A stretch of 64,000 nt of DNA, from assembly GCF_014770435.1 (NCBI RefSeq), contig NZ_CP061739.1, positions 2,666,001 through 2,730,000 on the forward strand. Direction: 5' to 3'. Origin of the DNA: Psychrobacter sp. 28M-43 (GTDB taxonomy: Bacteria > Pseudomonadota > Gammaproteobacteria > Pseudomonadales > Moraxellaceae). Positions 19,221-27,200 of this stretch are shown piece by piece. Each line of letters begins with the position of its first letter. Positions within the stretch are counted from its first letter, which is position 1. The notes beneath the pieces were generated by a model, which worked only from the letters and a program-made list of their open reading frames with translations, was not told the origin of the DNA and did not search any database. Made by a program: the position numbers and the translations under genes.

Positions 19221-20345
19221 ATGCACACACTCGTCCAATCGGTCAGCAACTCCGTTCATAACTACACCCCCAATCACCGTCACTTGACGGGATTGGTAAT
19301 TGTTCTGATTGGTAGTTTGTTTTGCTTATGGTTGGACAGCAGTTTGGATATCTGGTCAAACGGGCGTATCGTTGGATTGTCCTCTCTAACGCTAGCGATT
19401 TTGCTAGGCATGATATTAGGCAATACCATCTATCCTAAATTCGCTGAACGTTTAAACGGTGGCGTTTGCTTTGCAAAGGGTCAGATATTGCGACTTGCGA
19501 TTATGTTCTATGGATTTAAGCTAACCATGACGCAAGTTGCGAGCGTCGGTATGCCAGCGATTATGACTGATGCGCTCGTACTGACATCAACCTTTTTACT
19601 GACCTATTGGTTAGGTACTAGATGGTTAAAAGTCGATAAAGAAACGGTTATCTTGATTGGCTCAGGGGCAAGTATTTGCGGTGCTGCTGCCGTTATCGCC
19701 GCAGAGCCTGTGGTCAACGCGCAAGCTCACAAGGTCACTATTGCAGTGGCAACCGTGGTGGTTTTTGGCACTATCGCGATGCTACTGTATCCTTTTTTAT
19801 ATCATCTTGGTTGGTTACAACCTTGGCTAAGCGCCCAGCAATACGGCATGTACACTGGCTCAACCGTACATGAGGTCGCACAAGTCGTGGTCGCGGGCAA
19901 TGCAATCAATACTGAGATTGGCGATACCGCTGTCGTGACCAAGATGATACGCGTTATGATGCTCGCGCCTTTCTTACTCGTGTTGTCTTTTGCGCTAACC
20001 AAAGAGCGCACCGTAAATAATACCGCTATAGAAGATAAAAGCAGAAAAAACGAAACAGCCTCATTTATGACTCGTGTTAAACAAGTTAAAGTGCCATGGT
20101 TTGCGTTTATCTTTATCGGCATTGTGTTGATACATACATGGGTGCCGATGTCTGAGAGTATCGTACGCAGTATGGTGATGCTAGATGATGTACTACTTAC
20201 GATGGCTATGTTTGCATTAGGTCTGACCACTCATCTAAATGCGATCAAGCAAGCTGGCGTTAGACCGCTTATTTTGGGTGCTATTATGTTTGGCTGGTTA
20301 ATACTAGGCGGTGGTTTGATTAATATTGGCATTAGCTTTATATAA
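19221..20345 (+). CDS. yeiH: YeiH family putative sulfate/sulfite exporter (UPF0324)
   Basis: A 374-aa polytopic membrane protein. The UPF0324 signatures are clear: SLTLAILLGMILGNTIYPKF, the KGQILRLAIMFYGFKLT helix, the LIGSGASICGAAAVIAAEPV motif, and TGSTVHEVAQVVVAG near the middle. YeiH proteins are annotated as putative sulfate exporters; transport of sulfite or another small anion is an inference. Its start has an AGAGG ribosome site. It is paired with the divergent LysR gene and ends at a strong terminator. Confidence 0.9.
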   Translation: MHTLVQSVSNSVHNYTPNHRHLTGLVIVLIGSLFCLWLDSSLDIWSNGRIVGLSSLTLAILLGMILGNTIYPKFAERLNGGVCFAKGQILRLAIMFYGFKLTMTQVASVGMPAIMTDALVLTSTFLLTYWLGTRWLKVDKETVILIGSGASICGAAAVIAAEPVVNAQAHKVTIAVATVVVFGTIAMLLYPFLYHLGWLQPWLSAQQYGMYTGSTVHEVAQVVVAGNAINTEIGDTAVVTKMIRVMMLAPFLLVLSFALTKERTVNNTAIEDKSRKNETASFMTRVKQVKVPWFAFIFIGIVLIHTWVPMSESIVRSMVMLDDVLLTMAMFALGLTTHLNAIKQAGVRPLILGAIMFGWLILGGGLINIGISFI

Positions 20346-20390
20346 TAATTCGACTGTTCATTTTTAGCTTATTACTTCATTGCACAATAT

Positions 20391-20426
20391 AAAAGGCCTC
20401 CAACTATCATGGTCGGAGGCCTTTTT
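20391..20426 (+). terminator. Rho-independent terminator of yeiH-like gene
   Basis: AAAAGGCCTCC and GGAGGCCTTTTT flank a 13-nt loop, 45 nt after the stop codon. Confidence 0.93.
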
Positions 20427-20474
20427 GCATTGGTCGCGGTCTAATATGATTAGCCAAAACCTTTAATATTTGAT

Positions 20475-20570
20475 TAGTACTAATTTTAATACCAGTGTCT
20501 TAGATACCAATCTCTTAAGTACTAATGCTCTAAACACTAATACTGTAAATACCAAGTCTCTAAATACTAA
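20475..20570. repeat. Degenerate tandem array of about six 15-bp units
   Basis: Consecutive 15-mers of the type TAARTACYAATNCTC (for example TAAGTACTAATGCTC, TAAACACTAATACTG, TAAATACCAAGTCTC) run through the spacer between the yeiH-like and cold-shock terminators. It is the longest such array in the window and has no coding frame. Confidence 0.85.
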
Positions 20571-20580
20571 ATAGCAGACG

Positions 20581-20608
20581 AAAAAAAACGAACCCGAAGG
20601 TTCGCTTT
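20581..20608 (-). terminator. Rho-independent terminator of cold-shock gene
   Basis: On the minus strand, GCGAACC-TTCG-GGTTCGT is a tetraloop hairpin followed by a run of eight T, about 35 nt after the csp stop codon. Confidence 0.93.
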
Positions 20609-20644
20609 TCTACATCTATTCATCTATCTGTCTATAAAGACAAA

Positions 20645-20854
20645 TTAGATAGCAACGATGTTATGTGCTTGTGGGCCTTTTTGGCCTTGAGTTACAGTGA
20701 ACTCAACTTCTTGGCCTTCAGCCAAAGTTTTGAAACCTGAACCAGTGATTTCGCTGTAATGAGCAAAAACGTCTGCGCCAGTTTCTGGAGCGATAAAACC
20801 AAAGCCTTTAGCTTCGTTGAACCACTTAACTGTACCTTTTTGAACGTCTGACAT
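20645..20854 (-). CDS. Cold-shock domain protein (CspA family)
   Basis: A 69-aa single cold-shock domain, a five-stranded OB fold that binds single-stranded RNA/DNA and melts mRNA structure in the cold. RNP1 is KGFGFI (about residues 15-20) and RNP2 is VFAHYS (about 29-34), with the usual [11 protein letters not shown] start and [10 protein letters not shown] end. It is transcribed from a recognisable promoter about 150 nt upstream, giving the long untranslated leader typical of cold-regulated csp mRNAs. It ends in a tetraloop terminator. Confidence 0.97.
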   Translation of the reverse strand: MSDVQKGTVKWFNEAKGFGFIAPETGADVFAHYSEITGSGFKTLAEGQEVEFTVTQGQKGPQAHNIVAI

Positions 20855-21030
20855 AGTATAATCCTACTTTTAAATTTATTAATGGTCTAGTGACCGGTAA
20901 CGCTTGCAAATAGCTACTGAACGATAAATATTAAAACGAAGGATTATAACTAATACTACGAGGTAATGATTTGGTGCAGAACTGCTCTTAAGCTTGGGCG
21001 TATTATAAGGGGTACATCCTAGTATCGCAA
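20855..21030 (-). promoter_or_regulatory. csp promoter and long 5' leader
   Basis: On the minus strand a -35 TTGCGA (21030-21025) and a perfect -10 TATAAT (21007-21002) are exactly 17 nt apart. Transcription should begin near 20995, giving a leader of about 140 nt before the csp ATG. Long structured leaders in csp genes act as RNA thermosensors in E. coli cspA; here that role is inferred. Confidence 0.75.
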
Positions 21031-21097
21031 GTCTTATCTCATGTTTCGTGTAACCAGAGCCGTTTATTGGCTGATTTTGGCACAAATTGCAACGGAT

Positions 21098-21520
21098 TTA
21101 GGCATTTGGTAAACGAAACAAATATATCGCTACCCCACTACAGACAGCGGCTACCGCCCATGCCATCCACATCATATCGGCAGGTAAACGATAAAATAAC
21201 ATAATTGTTGATGCTGCCATCATAACCGTCGCTAAACACTTGGCATAAAGCGGAACGGCATGGTTTTCTTCCCAATCACGGACGAATTTGCCAAAGTATT
21301 TATGATTAATCAGCCAAAAATGAAAGCGTCGAGAACTACGTGCCCAGCAACCTGCTGCTAGCAAGATAAAAGGCGCGGTGGGCATCACTGGCAACAATAT
21401 ACCGATAATACCCAAGATAAAAAACAGCCAACCAAGCGTCACAAAGGTCCAACGCAGCATTGGGCTGTTGGATTGATCGGTCTTAGGTCGGTAATAGAAC
21501 GCTTTTTTATTATCGGTCAT
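21098..21520 (-). CDS. DUF454 (YbaN) family inner-membrane protein
   Basis: A 140-aa protein with an N-terminal cytoplasmic stretch and three or four membrane helices. The DUF454 signature is present: LGILLPVMPTAPFILLAAGCWARSS-type sequence (about residues 40-65) followed by FHFWLINHKYFGKFVRDWEE. E. coli YbaN belongs here and its function is unknown. It lies upstream of the cold-shock gene on the same strand, but the strong internal csp promoter argues for separate transcription. Confidence 0.85.
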   Translation of the reverse strand: MTDNKKAFYYRPKTDQSNSPMLRWTFVTLGWLFFILGIIGILLPVMPTAPFILLAAGCWARSSRRFHFWLINHKYFGKFVRDWEENHAVPLYAKCLATVMMAASTIMLFYRLPADMMWMAWAVAAVCSGVAIYLFRLPNA

Positions 21521-21946
21521 ATAAATTGTCGGTCGTGTAAGTTGTCAGTTATGCCAAATGTCGATTGTCTAGAGTAGCGCCTATTATGTAAGCAGCGGCA
21601 TAGAAGGCTAATCATGCAATATCGCCCGTCTGCGCACAAGACTATTTATATAAGGTTTTTGCTATTGATAGGTATGTTTGGTTAGTAATTGGGTAAGTAC
21701 CAATAATAAATGCTGCACTCTTTTATTAATACGTCGATTGAAAGCGCTTATAAAAAGCCGTCACAAATGAAAACTGTTATAAAGAGCGATTATCGAACAT
21801 CAGTCATCACCTACCATCCTCATTCCCGATACGCTTGCATCACGTCTTGTAAGTCGTCTATGATGACGCAGTAGCTATCGATAATAGCCATTCACAGTAC
21901 GGATTCATTAGCAGTACTGATCAAAAATAATGCAATACCAATCAAT
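21521..21946. other. Spacer upstream of the TPP riboswitch
   Basis: About 425 nt. The rightward promoter for the riboswitch transcript and the leftward promoter for the YbaN-like gene should be here. A 23-codon leftward frame (21820-21891) is visible but has no good ribosome site. Nothing else is recognised. Confidence 0.4.
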
Positions 21947-22046
21947 CTTGTCGGGGTGCTTTGATTTAACGCTGTAGACACAGCCCACATCATCGCTGAG
22001 ACATACCCGTGAACCTGAAGCAGTTAGCACTGACGTAGGAAACAAG
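21947..22046 (+). promoter_or_regulatory. TPP riboswitch (THI element)
   Basis: The conserved blocks of the thiamine pyrophosphate aptamer occur in order: CGGGGTGC (21952-21959), GCTGAGA (21995-22001), ACCCGTGAACCTGA (22005-22018) and the GACGTAGGAAACAAG 3' end. CTTGT at 21947 and ACAAG at 22042 can close the P1 stem. It precedes the THI5-like gene by about 190 nt, so TPP probably represses that gene. I could not assign the expression platform with confidence. Confidence 0.95.
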
Positions 22047-22233
22047 CGTGACACGCCCTCAGAGGTCTATAAATAAGAGCAGTCTATAGATATGATGTAC
22101 TGGTAATGATAACCATATCAAACGCCGAGCATCTGACAGTTAGCATCGAGGCTTCACTTTTCTTATTTGGCCTTTCTTGTTTTACTTAATCGTATCAGTC
22201 TGATTGTTTTCCATAATCAAAAAGGAAACAACC

Positions 22234-23130
22234 ATGCAGCCGACTACCAAACTTACTCTGACCCTCGAATGGTTTTTAAACCCTGATCATCTGCCCTTTA
22301 TCGCTGGTGTGACCACGGGGGCGTATGAGCAGGCAGGGCTTAATATCACCATTATCGAACCAGATGACCACTATGATGGCTTTGCCGAATTACAGAACCA
22401 AAGCATCGATCTGCATGTCAATGAGCCTATCCATCTGTTTGAGCATTACGCGCCTAATCTACGTGCGCTAGGCTGCTTTTTTGAGACCGATGGCGGCATA
22501 TTGATGCAACGCGCTAGCATGGACAAGCTAAAAAACAATCAGCCAATCCGCATCTGCACCCCTGCTGCTGAAGAAAAAACCAATCGTATTGGCTTTGAGA
22601 TATTGGCTCGCTATGCCAAGAAAAATGGCTTTAGTATCAGCCGTGATAATGTGAGCTTTGTACAAAAAGACTTTTATCATATAAAAAACCTGCAAGAAGA
22701 CCCAAGCCTAGATGGTGCATGGCTATGCTTTTATAACTTTGAGGGTGTTGAAGCGAATCATGAGGGTTTAGAGTTTACGTTTATCGATCAACACCTGTCA
22801 CCTTATCCGAACTTTTCAGCGTTAGAAATCCTCACGACTGAGGATATCTATAGTGCAAAAAAAGACGCGATAAATACCTTTATTCAAGTGACCAACCAGA
22901 TGACAGAGCTGTGTAAAAATGAGCCAGCCACCGCCCACCGTATGTATTACGACTATAGTAAAACCGAAGCAGATACGCTGATGGATGCGATTATTGATAA
23001 TACGCTAGGTAGATTGATCACGCCGATCAAGCCTGATGCAAATAAGTGGGAAAAGCTGCGTGAGATGCTAGCCGAAATCGATATCGTGACCTTGACTGAT
23101 GAGCAGTATCAATCGCTGTGGGCGCTATAG
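22234..23130 (+). CDS. THI5/NMT1-like substrate-binding protein, thiamine precursor uptake or synthesis
   Basis: About 298 aa with the SsuA/THI5-like fold. It opens directly with LTLTLEWFLNPDHLPFIAGVTTGAYEQAGL and lacks an obvious signal peptide or lipobox. Typical ThiY proteins bind formylaminopyrimidine for an ABC importer, whereas eukaryotic THI5 proteins make HMP from PLP and histidine. No permease or ATPase gene is adjacent and no leader peptide is visible, so a cytoplasmic role is possible. The ATG at 22234 has an AAGGA site; the TTG at 22204 is less likely. A TPP riboswitch lies upstream. Confidence 0.82.
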   Translation: MQPTTKLTLTLEWFLNPDHLPFIAGVTTGAYEQAGLNITIIEPDDHYDGFAELQNQSIDLHVNEPIHLFEHYAPNLRALGCFFETDGGILMQRASMDKLKNNQPIRICTPAAEEKTNRIGFEILARYAKKNGFSISRDNVSFVQKDFYHIKNLQEDPSLDGAWLCFYNFEGVEANHEGLEFTFIDQHLSPYPNFSALEILTTEDIYSAKKDAINTFIQVTNQMTELCKNEPATAHRMYYDYSKTEADTLMDAIIDNTLGRLITPIKPDANKWEKLREMLAEIDIVTLTDEQYQSLWAL

Positions 23131-23161
23131 AGATTTTAGCAGTTAAGATATTTTAAATAAC

Positions 23162-23197
23162 AAAAAACCGCCATGGCATTTACTGTGGCGGTTTTTT
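23162..23197. terminator. Rho-independent terminator
   Basis: AAAAAACCGCCATGGC and the T-rich GTGGCGGTTTTTT arm form a hairpin between the THI5-like gene and the convergent TerD-VWA gene. It can act in both directions. Confidence 0.93.
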
Positions 23198-23239
23198 ATT
23201 TAGCTGTAATCGAATAGTGAGGTTAGCGCAGTAATATTT

Positions 23240-24535
23240 TTATAGTGAATTGACTATACCAAGTTGCTTGGCTTCTTTTAGCCACATTGGGAACTCTTCT
23301 AGCATGTTTTCATACAACGCTTCTTCGCTGATATCATCCAAATCATCGAGTTCAAAAAAGTCGCAATTATCAATCACGCGCCCTGTCATGTCGTCTAGTT
23401 TTTTTAGGATGCCATAACCACGACCACCTAAGCCCACGAACTGCCAAAATATCGGCAGTTTCGCCGCTTCCGTCATGACTCTTGTGATACCGCGATTGTC
23501 ATTCACCCCGCCATCACTGATAAATAGCACGTAGATAGGCACATCTAAACCGTCCTTTTGGTAAAACTCCGTCACGGCTTTCATGACCTCTGCTTCGTTA
23601 TTGATGCGCGGGCCAAGTGCCCATTTGCGCCAACCGCCATGAGCATTGTTAATAAAACCGTCATAGTTGCTCAGCCCAATCTCACCCAAATACTGCGGAT
23701 CTCGGGCAAACGCCCAGCAGTCTAGCGCTTGGTCGTCATCGAAGCTCACTGCCAATGGTAATATGCGATTGACTACCTCTTGCACGCGGCCTTTTTTGTA
23801 CTGTCTGTTCATTGAGCCTGAGGCATCTAACACCAATGCTACCTTTGCGGTCAATTGCTGCAATTGGCGTTTTTCAAGCGATATCGTGGCTTTTTTAGCC
23901 AGATTGACCAGTTTTGGCGCTTTGTCTAGCATGACCTTTTCTAACGACGGTTTTGCTTGAACTGGCGCTACGGTCTCTTCTACTGTAGAGCTACTCTCTT
24001 CTACGTCACCACCGAAATGCTGCACTATGGCGGCAAGTCCACCATTAAAGCCTTGCGCAACGTTAGATACTCGCCAAACGCCACCCTTACGATACAGCTG
24101 CATGAGCATACTGGCTTGCTGCTGGGCAAAGTCTGCTGCTTGATACGCTGCCTGTACTTTTTGCGACTGCTGCCAAATGCCAATCTCTAATGACTGAATT
24201 TGATTAAGCGGCGTGTCAGCTGATAATACAAAAAACAAGCTGTCTATATTCGCAGCCAGTTTGGATAAGTTAACTTCAAACTCGGCTTGGATGCTGCTAG
24301 AGGATGTTGGCTGTGACTCATAATGGGTGAGCTTGATTTGCCCACATGGTGAGGTTGGCTGATTATAAAACACCATGTAATCATCATTGATCAGTTTGCC
24401 CGCTGCGTCTAAGGCAAAGCAGCTGATGTCCATCTCGATTGGGCTTTGACGAGTGAATTTGAGCGTGATGGGTGCGGTATCGTCAATAGCAAGGTTGCTT
24501 AGAGGCGCGCGTTGTCCGACGGTGAGATGGTTCAT
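23240..24535 (-). CDS. TerD-domain / von Willebrand A fusion protein (TerF-like)
   Basis: A 431-aa protein. Residues 1 to about 175 resemble the calcium-binding TerD domain of tellurium-resistance proteins (start VGQRAPLSNL; MDISCFALDAAGKL; DYMVFYNQPTSPCG; LYRKGGVWRV). After a linker rich in Ser, Val and Glu comes a VWA domain (VALVLDASGSMNRQYKKG, MIDAS DxSxS) continuing to the C terminus. This is the TerF architecture. No terA, terB, terC or terZ gene is adjacent, so a tellurite role is unproven. The gene lies directly downstream of the PARIS-like cassette, on the same strand, but its own base composition is like the host's. Confidence 0.85.
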   Translation of the reverse strand: MNHLTVGQRAPLSNLAIDDTAPITLKFTRQSPIEMDISCFALDAAGKLINDDYMVFYNQPTSPCGQIKLTHYESQPTSSSSIQAEFEVNLSKLAANIDSLFFVLSADTPLNQIQSLEIGIWQQSQKVQAAYQAADFAQQQASMLMQLYRKGGVWRVSNVAQGFNGGLAAIVQHFGGDVEESSSTVEETVAPVQAKPSLEKVMLDKAPKLVNLAKKATISLEKRQLQQLTAKVALVLDASGSMNRQYKKGRVQEVVNRILPLAVSFDDDQALDCWAFARDPQYLGEIGLSNYDGFINNAHGGWRKWALGPRINNEAEVMKAVTEFYQKDGLDVPIYVLFISDGGVNDNRGITRVMTEAAKLPIFWQFVGLGGRGYGILKKLDDMTGRVIDNCDFFELDDLDDISEEALYENMLEEFPMWLKEAKQLGIVNSL

Positions 24536-24706
24536 GGTGTTCCTTACGTTAAAGTGTTATTCCTTTGAAGATAATAGACTAATTACTGATGTTAAAACCC
24601 CTATCACATTGCAAGATGGTGCATCTTTCATCTTATATGAGCTATATTCCGGATAATAAATATTACATACGATTATATTTTGAATATTTTTTTAAAAATC
24701 ATAATT

Positions 24707-25567
24707 TTAAAGCTTCATCATCCCCAAATGATATAACTTCGTGTACAACTCGAATGATCTAAATATATCAATAGAAAACGAAAGCCTTAAACTACTCTCT
24801 ATTTTATCAGAGCTATGATTTTTTCCTTCAAATTCATTTGAATTCTTTAAAAATATAGCTAACAACTTAGTGAAATCATGGCCGCAACATATTTGTTCCA
24901 ACTGAAAATTACTACCATCCAACTCTATTAGCTTTTTCTTCAATACATCAATACCAATATTACTACTATCTGAACGATGGATTAGTTTATATATCAAAGC
25001 ATCTGTATCTAAAGTTAATTTATTATTATCATACTCAATACAATCATCATAGCTTATATTTTTAAACTTCAGATCGTAATTATTCACATAATTTAAATAT
25101 CTTATTTCACCTATTTTCTTACAAACCTCAAAAATAGTTGACTTTAATCTTGCAACATCAATTAAGCTCTCTTCAATTGAATGGTTCTTATATTCATTAA
25201 AAACTCTATCAAAAGACTCTGATGATATCATTATAATTTCCATATCATGAAAATCTGTAAGATAAACTTTATTAATCTCTCTTTCAGTTTTCTTATCAAG
25301 TATATGATCAAAATCAGCATCAGCTACAGCATGAATAAAATTCTTTTTTTCAATTGGGAAACCACTCATCACCTTTAAAACATTATCTTTACCTGTCACA
25401 GATCTAATTTTCACCTCTTCTTCATTGATAAAATTTTTGAATAATTTTACATCTGTCTTCCCTTCAATTATTAAATTATTTTTCTTACCATCAGGGTGAT
25501 TAAAGCTCATTAAGATAGAATTAATGATATTCCTAGGTTTATTTGATGCTTCTTGAATCGAACTCAT
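24707..25567 (-). CDS. DUF4435 TOPRIM-like protein (AriB-like), PARIS-type effector
   Basis: About 286 aa. Features of the DUF4435/TOPRIM effector of PARIS are visible: LIIEGKTD with the candidate catalytic Glu (E35), VADADFDH with the metal-binding DxD (D83, D85), YLTDFHDMEI (about 102-111), and a C-terminal CGHDFTKLL segment. In characterised PARIS systems AriB is held by the AriA ATPase and, once released by a phage protein such as Ocr, cleaves host tRNA and aborts infection. That activity is inferred here. The ATG at 25567 or GTG at 25576 starts it, within 12 nt of the ATPase stop, so the two genes are co-transcribed. The sequence is very AT-rich. Confidence 0.82.
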   Translation of the reverse strand: MSSIQEASNKPRNIINSILMSFNHPDGKKNNLIIEGKTDVKLFKNFINEEEVKIRSVTGKDNVLKVMSGFPIEKKNFIHAVADADFDHILDKKTEREINKVYLTDFHDMEIIMISSESFDRVFNEYKNHSIEESLIDVARLKSTIFEVCKKIGEIRYLNYVNNYDLKFKNISYDDCIEYDNNKLTLDTDALIYKLIHRSDSSNIGIDVLKKKLIELDGSNFQLEQICCGHDFTKLLAIFLKNSNEFEGKNHSSDKIESSLRLSFSIDIFRSFELYTKLYHLGMMKL

Positions 25568-25577
25568 TTGTGACACC

Positions 25578-26990
25578 TTAAATGCTAAGTCTTCTGATTT
25601 CTTCTAAATCCATGACTAAATCCCAATAATCACCAATAATTTGTGGTGAGTGCGTAGCAATCACCGCTTTAGCATTATTCATTTCAGTAATCATTTTTAA
25701 ATCATCAAGAAATTGCTCTTGCCATACAACATGTAAAGAAATCTCAGGTTCATCTATCAAGACAATACTATGCTCTTTCGTATTAAAAATAAGCTCATAA
25801 ATAAGGACAACCTGATGTTGTTCTCCTGAAGAAAGTTGAGATAGATTCAGTATATTTTCTTTTCCATTATCGATTTTACCTTCGATCTGCCGAACAAAAT
25901 AAAAACCCTTTTCTGAGTCAATCTTGATTTTCTTAAAAGACAATTTAGTATTTAGAATACTAGAAAATAAATTTATCTTTTTATAAATATCATCAAACTT
26001 TTGTAATTTTAATTTGGTATCATTAAGATATAAATTAAGAACAGAAACATAAATATCATCAATATTATTAGCTGTAATTAATTTATCCACACTAGTATTC
26101 TTTGGAAGAATATCAAACCTCTTTAAATTTTCACGGTTTCTTTGAATTTTATTAAGTTCTTCGACGATTTCTTCTTTAGTAATATCTTGACTATTATTTT
26201 TTTTAGCTAACAGTCTTTGTGGAAAGGACGAGTCCAAATCCTGAGAAACTACTGAGAAATCTAAACTAGATTGGACTAGATGATTTTTTAACTCTTTTGC
26301 ATAAGTATCAATTGCTTGTACATAAGAATTAAGGTTTTTATGAGGTGACTTATTAATACGTTTCAATAATCTTTGATCTTGAATAAAATAACTTGTGTGG
26401 TTTGCAGAGAAGTTACCTAACCATTCAGGTAAAGAACTTCTAATTGGTCTTGTTAAGTCAAGATCTTTAAGTAATTGCTCAAATCCTGAAACTTCTCTAG
26501 TTTTAATATTTACCCACTCATTTGGGCCTGCTTTTCGTAAGTTAGGTATCTCAGAAAAAATACTTGTAAGCTGTCTTTTGAACTTACTCTCACTTAAAGT
26601 ATGCTCATACCCATTAAAATTAAATCGTAAATTAAAGACATTATTAATTTCATTATCTTGATCATTTTCATCAATTATACTGTTTTCGAAGTAGAAAAAA
26701 TCATCATCTAATAACTGTTGTTGAATAAATACATTTTTTTTCTTAGCTTCTTTTGCAAATATCTCTTTAGATATCTTAAGAGTCCCAGATTCTGTTTCAA
26801 AAATAATTTCAGAAAAATCTAGACTAAAATAGTATAGGTAGTCATAAGTAAATAGTGAATGTATTATTTTAAGACATATAGTTTTACCATATCCATTTGG
26901 TGCAGTAATAATATTAATTTCATCTTTAAAATCAAGATTATAGTCGAACAATCCAAACAGCTTTTTAATGCTAATACTTTTAATAAACAT
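25578..26990 (-). CDS. ABC/SMC-type AAA ATPase (AriA-like), PARIS-type sensor
   Basis: A 470-aa ATPase of the AAA_15/AAA_21 type. Walker A is APNGYGKT (residues 30-37), the ABC signature is LSSGEQ (386-391), Walker B is IVLIDEPE (409-416), and the H-loop is ATHSPQ (about 446-451). The middle is a long helical insert. Followed without a gap by a DUF4435 gene, this is the AriA-AriB order of PARIS anti-phage systems, where AriA forms a scaffold that sequesters AriB and senses anti-restriction proteins. It starts at the ATG 26990 with a GAGGTGAT ribosome site. Its AT content is far above its neighbours', pointing to horizontal gain. Confidence 0.82.
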   Translation of the reverse strand: MFIKSISIKKLFGLFDYNLDFKDEINIITAPNGYGKTICLKIIHSLFTYDYLYYFSLDFSEIIFETESGTLKISKEIFAKEAKKKNVFIQQQLLDDDFFYFENSIIDENDQDNEINNVFNLRFNFNGYEHTLSESKFKRQLTSIFSEIPNLRKAGPNEWVNIKTREVSGFEQLLKDLDLTRPIRSSLPEWLGNFSANHTSYFIQDQRLLKRINKSPHKNLNSYVQAIDTYAKELKNHLVQSSLDFSVVSQDLDSSFPQRLLAKKNNSQDITKEEIVEELNKIQRNRENLKRFDILPKNTSVDKLITANNIDDIYVSVLNLYLNDTKLKLQKFDDIYKKINLFSSILNTKLSFKKIKIDSEKGFYFVRQIEGKIDNGKENILNLSQLSSGEQHQVVLIYELIFNTKEHSIVLIDEPEISLHVVWQEQFLDDLKMITEMNNAKAVIATHSPQIIGDYWDLVMDLEEIRRLSI

Positions 26991-27033
26991 ACTCTATCAC
27001 CTCTATATTTCGTCGGGAATATCTTACTATTGC

Positions 27034-27039
27034 ATTATA
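27034..27039 (-). promoter_or_regulatory. Candidate -10 box of the PARIS-like operon
   Basis: A perfect TATAAT on the minus strand lies 44 nt upstream of the ATPase start. No good -35 is spaced at 17 nt, so the promoter may be weak or activator-dependent. An inverted repeat GTTAGTT/AACTAAC (27113-27130) lies further upstream. Confidence 0.4.
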
Positions 27040-27141
27040 TCTGATCAAAAAATCGCACTCTAAAGCAGTGTGATAATAGCACACAAATATTTAGTATTTA
27101 TTAGAACTAAAAGTTAGTTAGAGAACTAACCAGTAGACAAT

Positions 27142-27175
27142 AAAAAACGCCATCACAAATGTGACAGCGTTCTTT
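27142..27175 (-). terminator. Rho-independent terminator of valS
   Basis: On the minus strand, ACGC-TG-TCAC-loop-GTGA-TG-GCGT is followed by a T run, 25 nt after the valS stop. It insulates the PARIS-like cassette from valS read-through. Confidence 0.8.
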
Positions 27176-27200
27176 ATTACTATAGATATCTACTTTCAAA

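Noticed and set aside
20475..20570. Possible CRISPR array
   Set aside because: Units abut without spacers and are degenerate, so this is a simple tandem repeat; no cas genes are present.
20879..21085. 68-codon leftward open frame upstream of csp
   Set aside because: It covers the csp promoter and leader, starts upstream of the likely transcription start and has no family resemblance.
21820..21891. 23-codon leftward ORF (begins MAIIDSYC) upstream of the TPP riboswitch
   Set aside because: Could be a small protein or gene remnant, but it has no clear ribosome site and too little sequence to judge.
24707..26990. OLD/Gabija or Septu-type defence system
   Set aside because: The TOPRIM-like part is a separate DUF4435 protein rather than fused to the ATPase, there is no UvrD-type helicase (GajB) and no HNH partner (PtuB).
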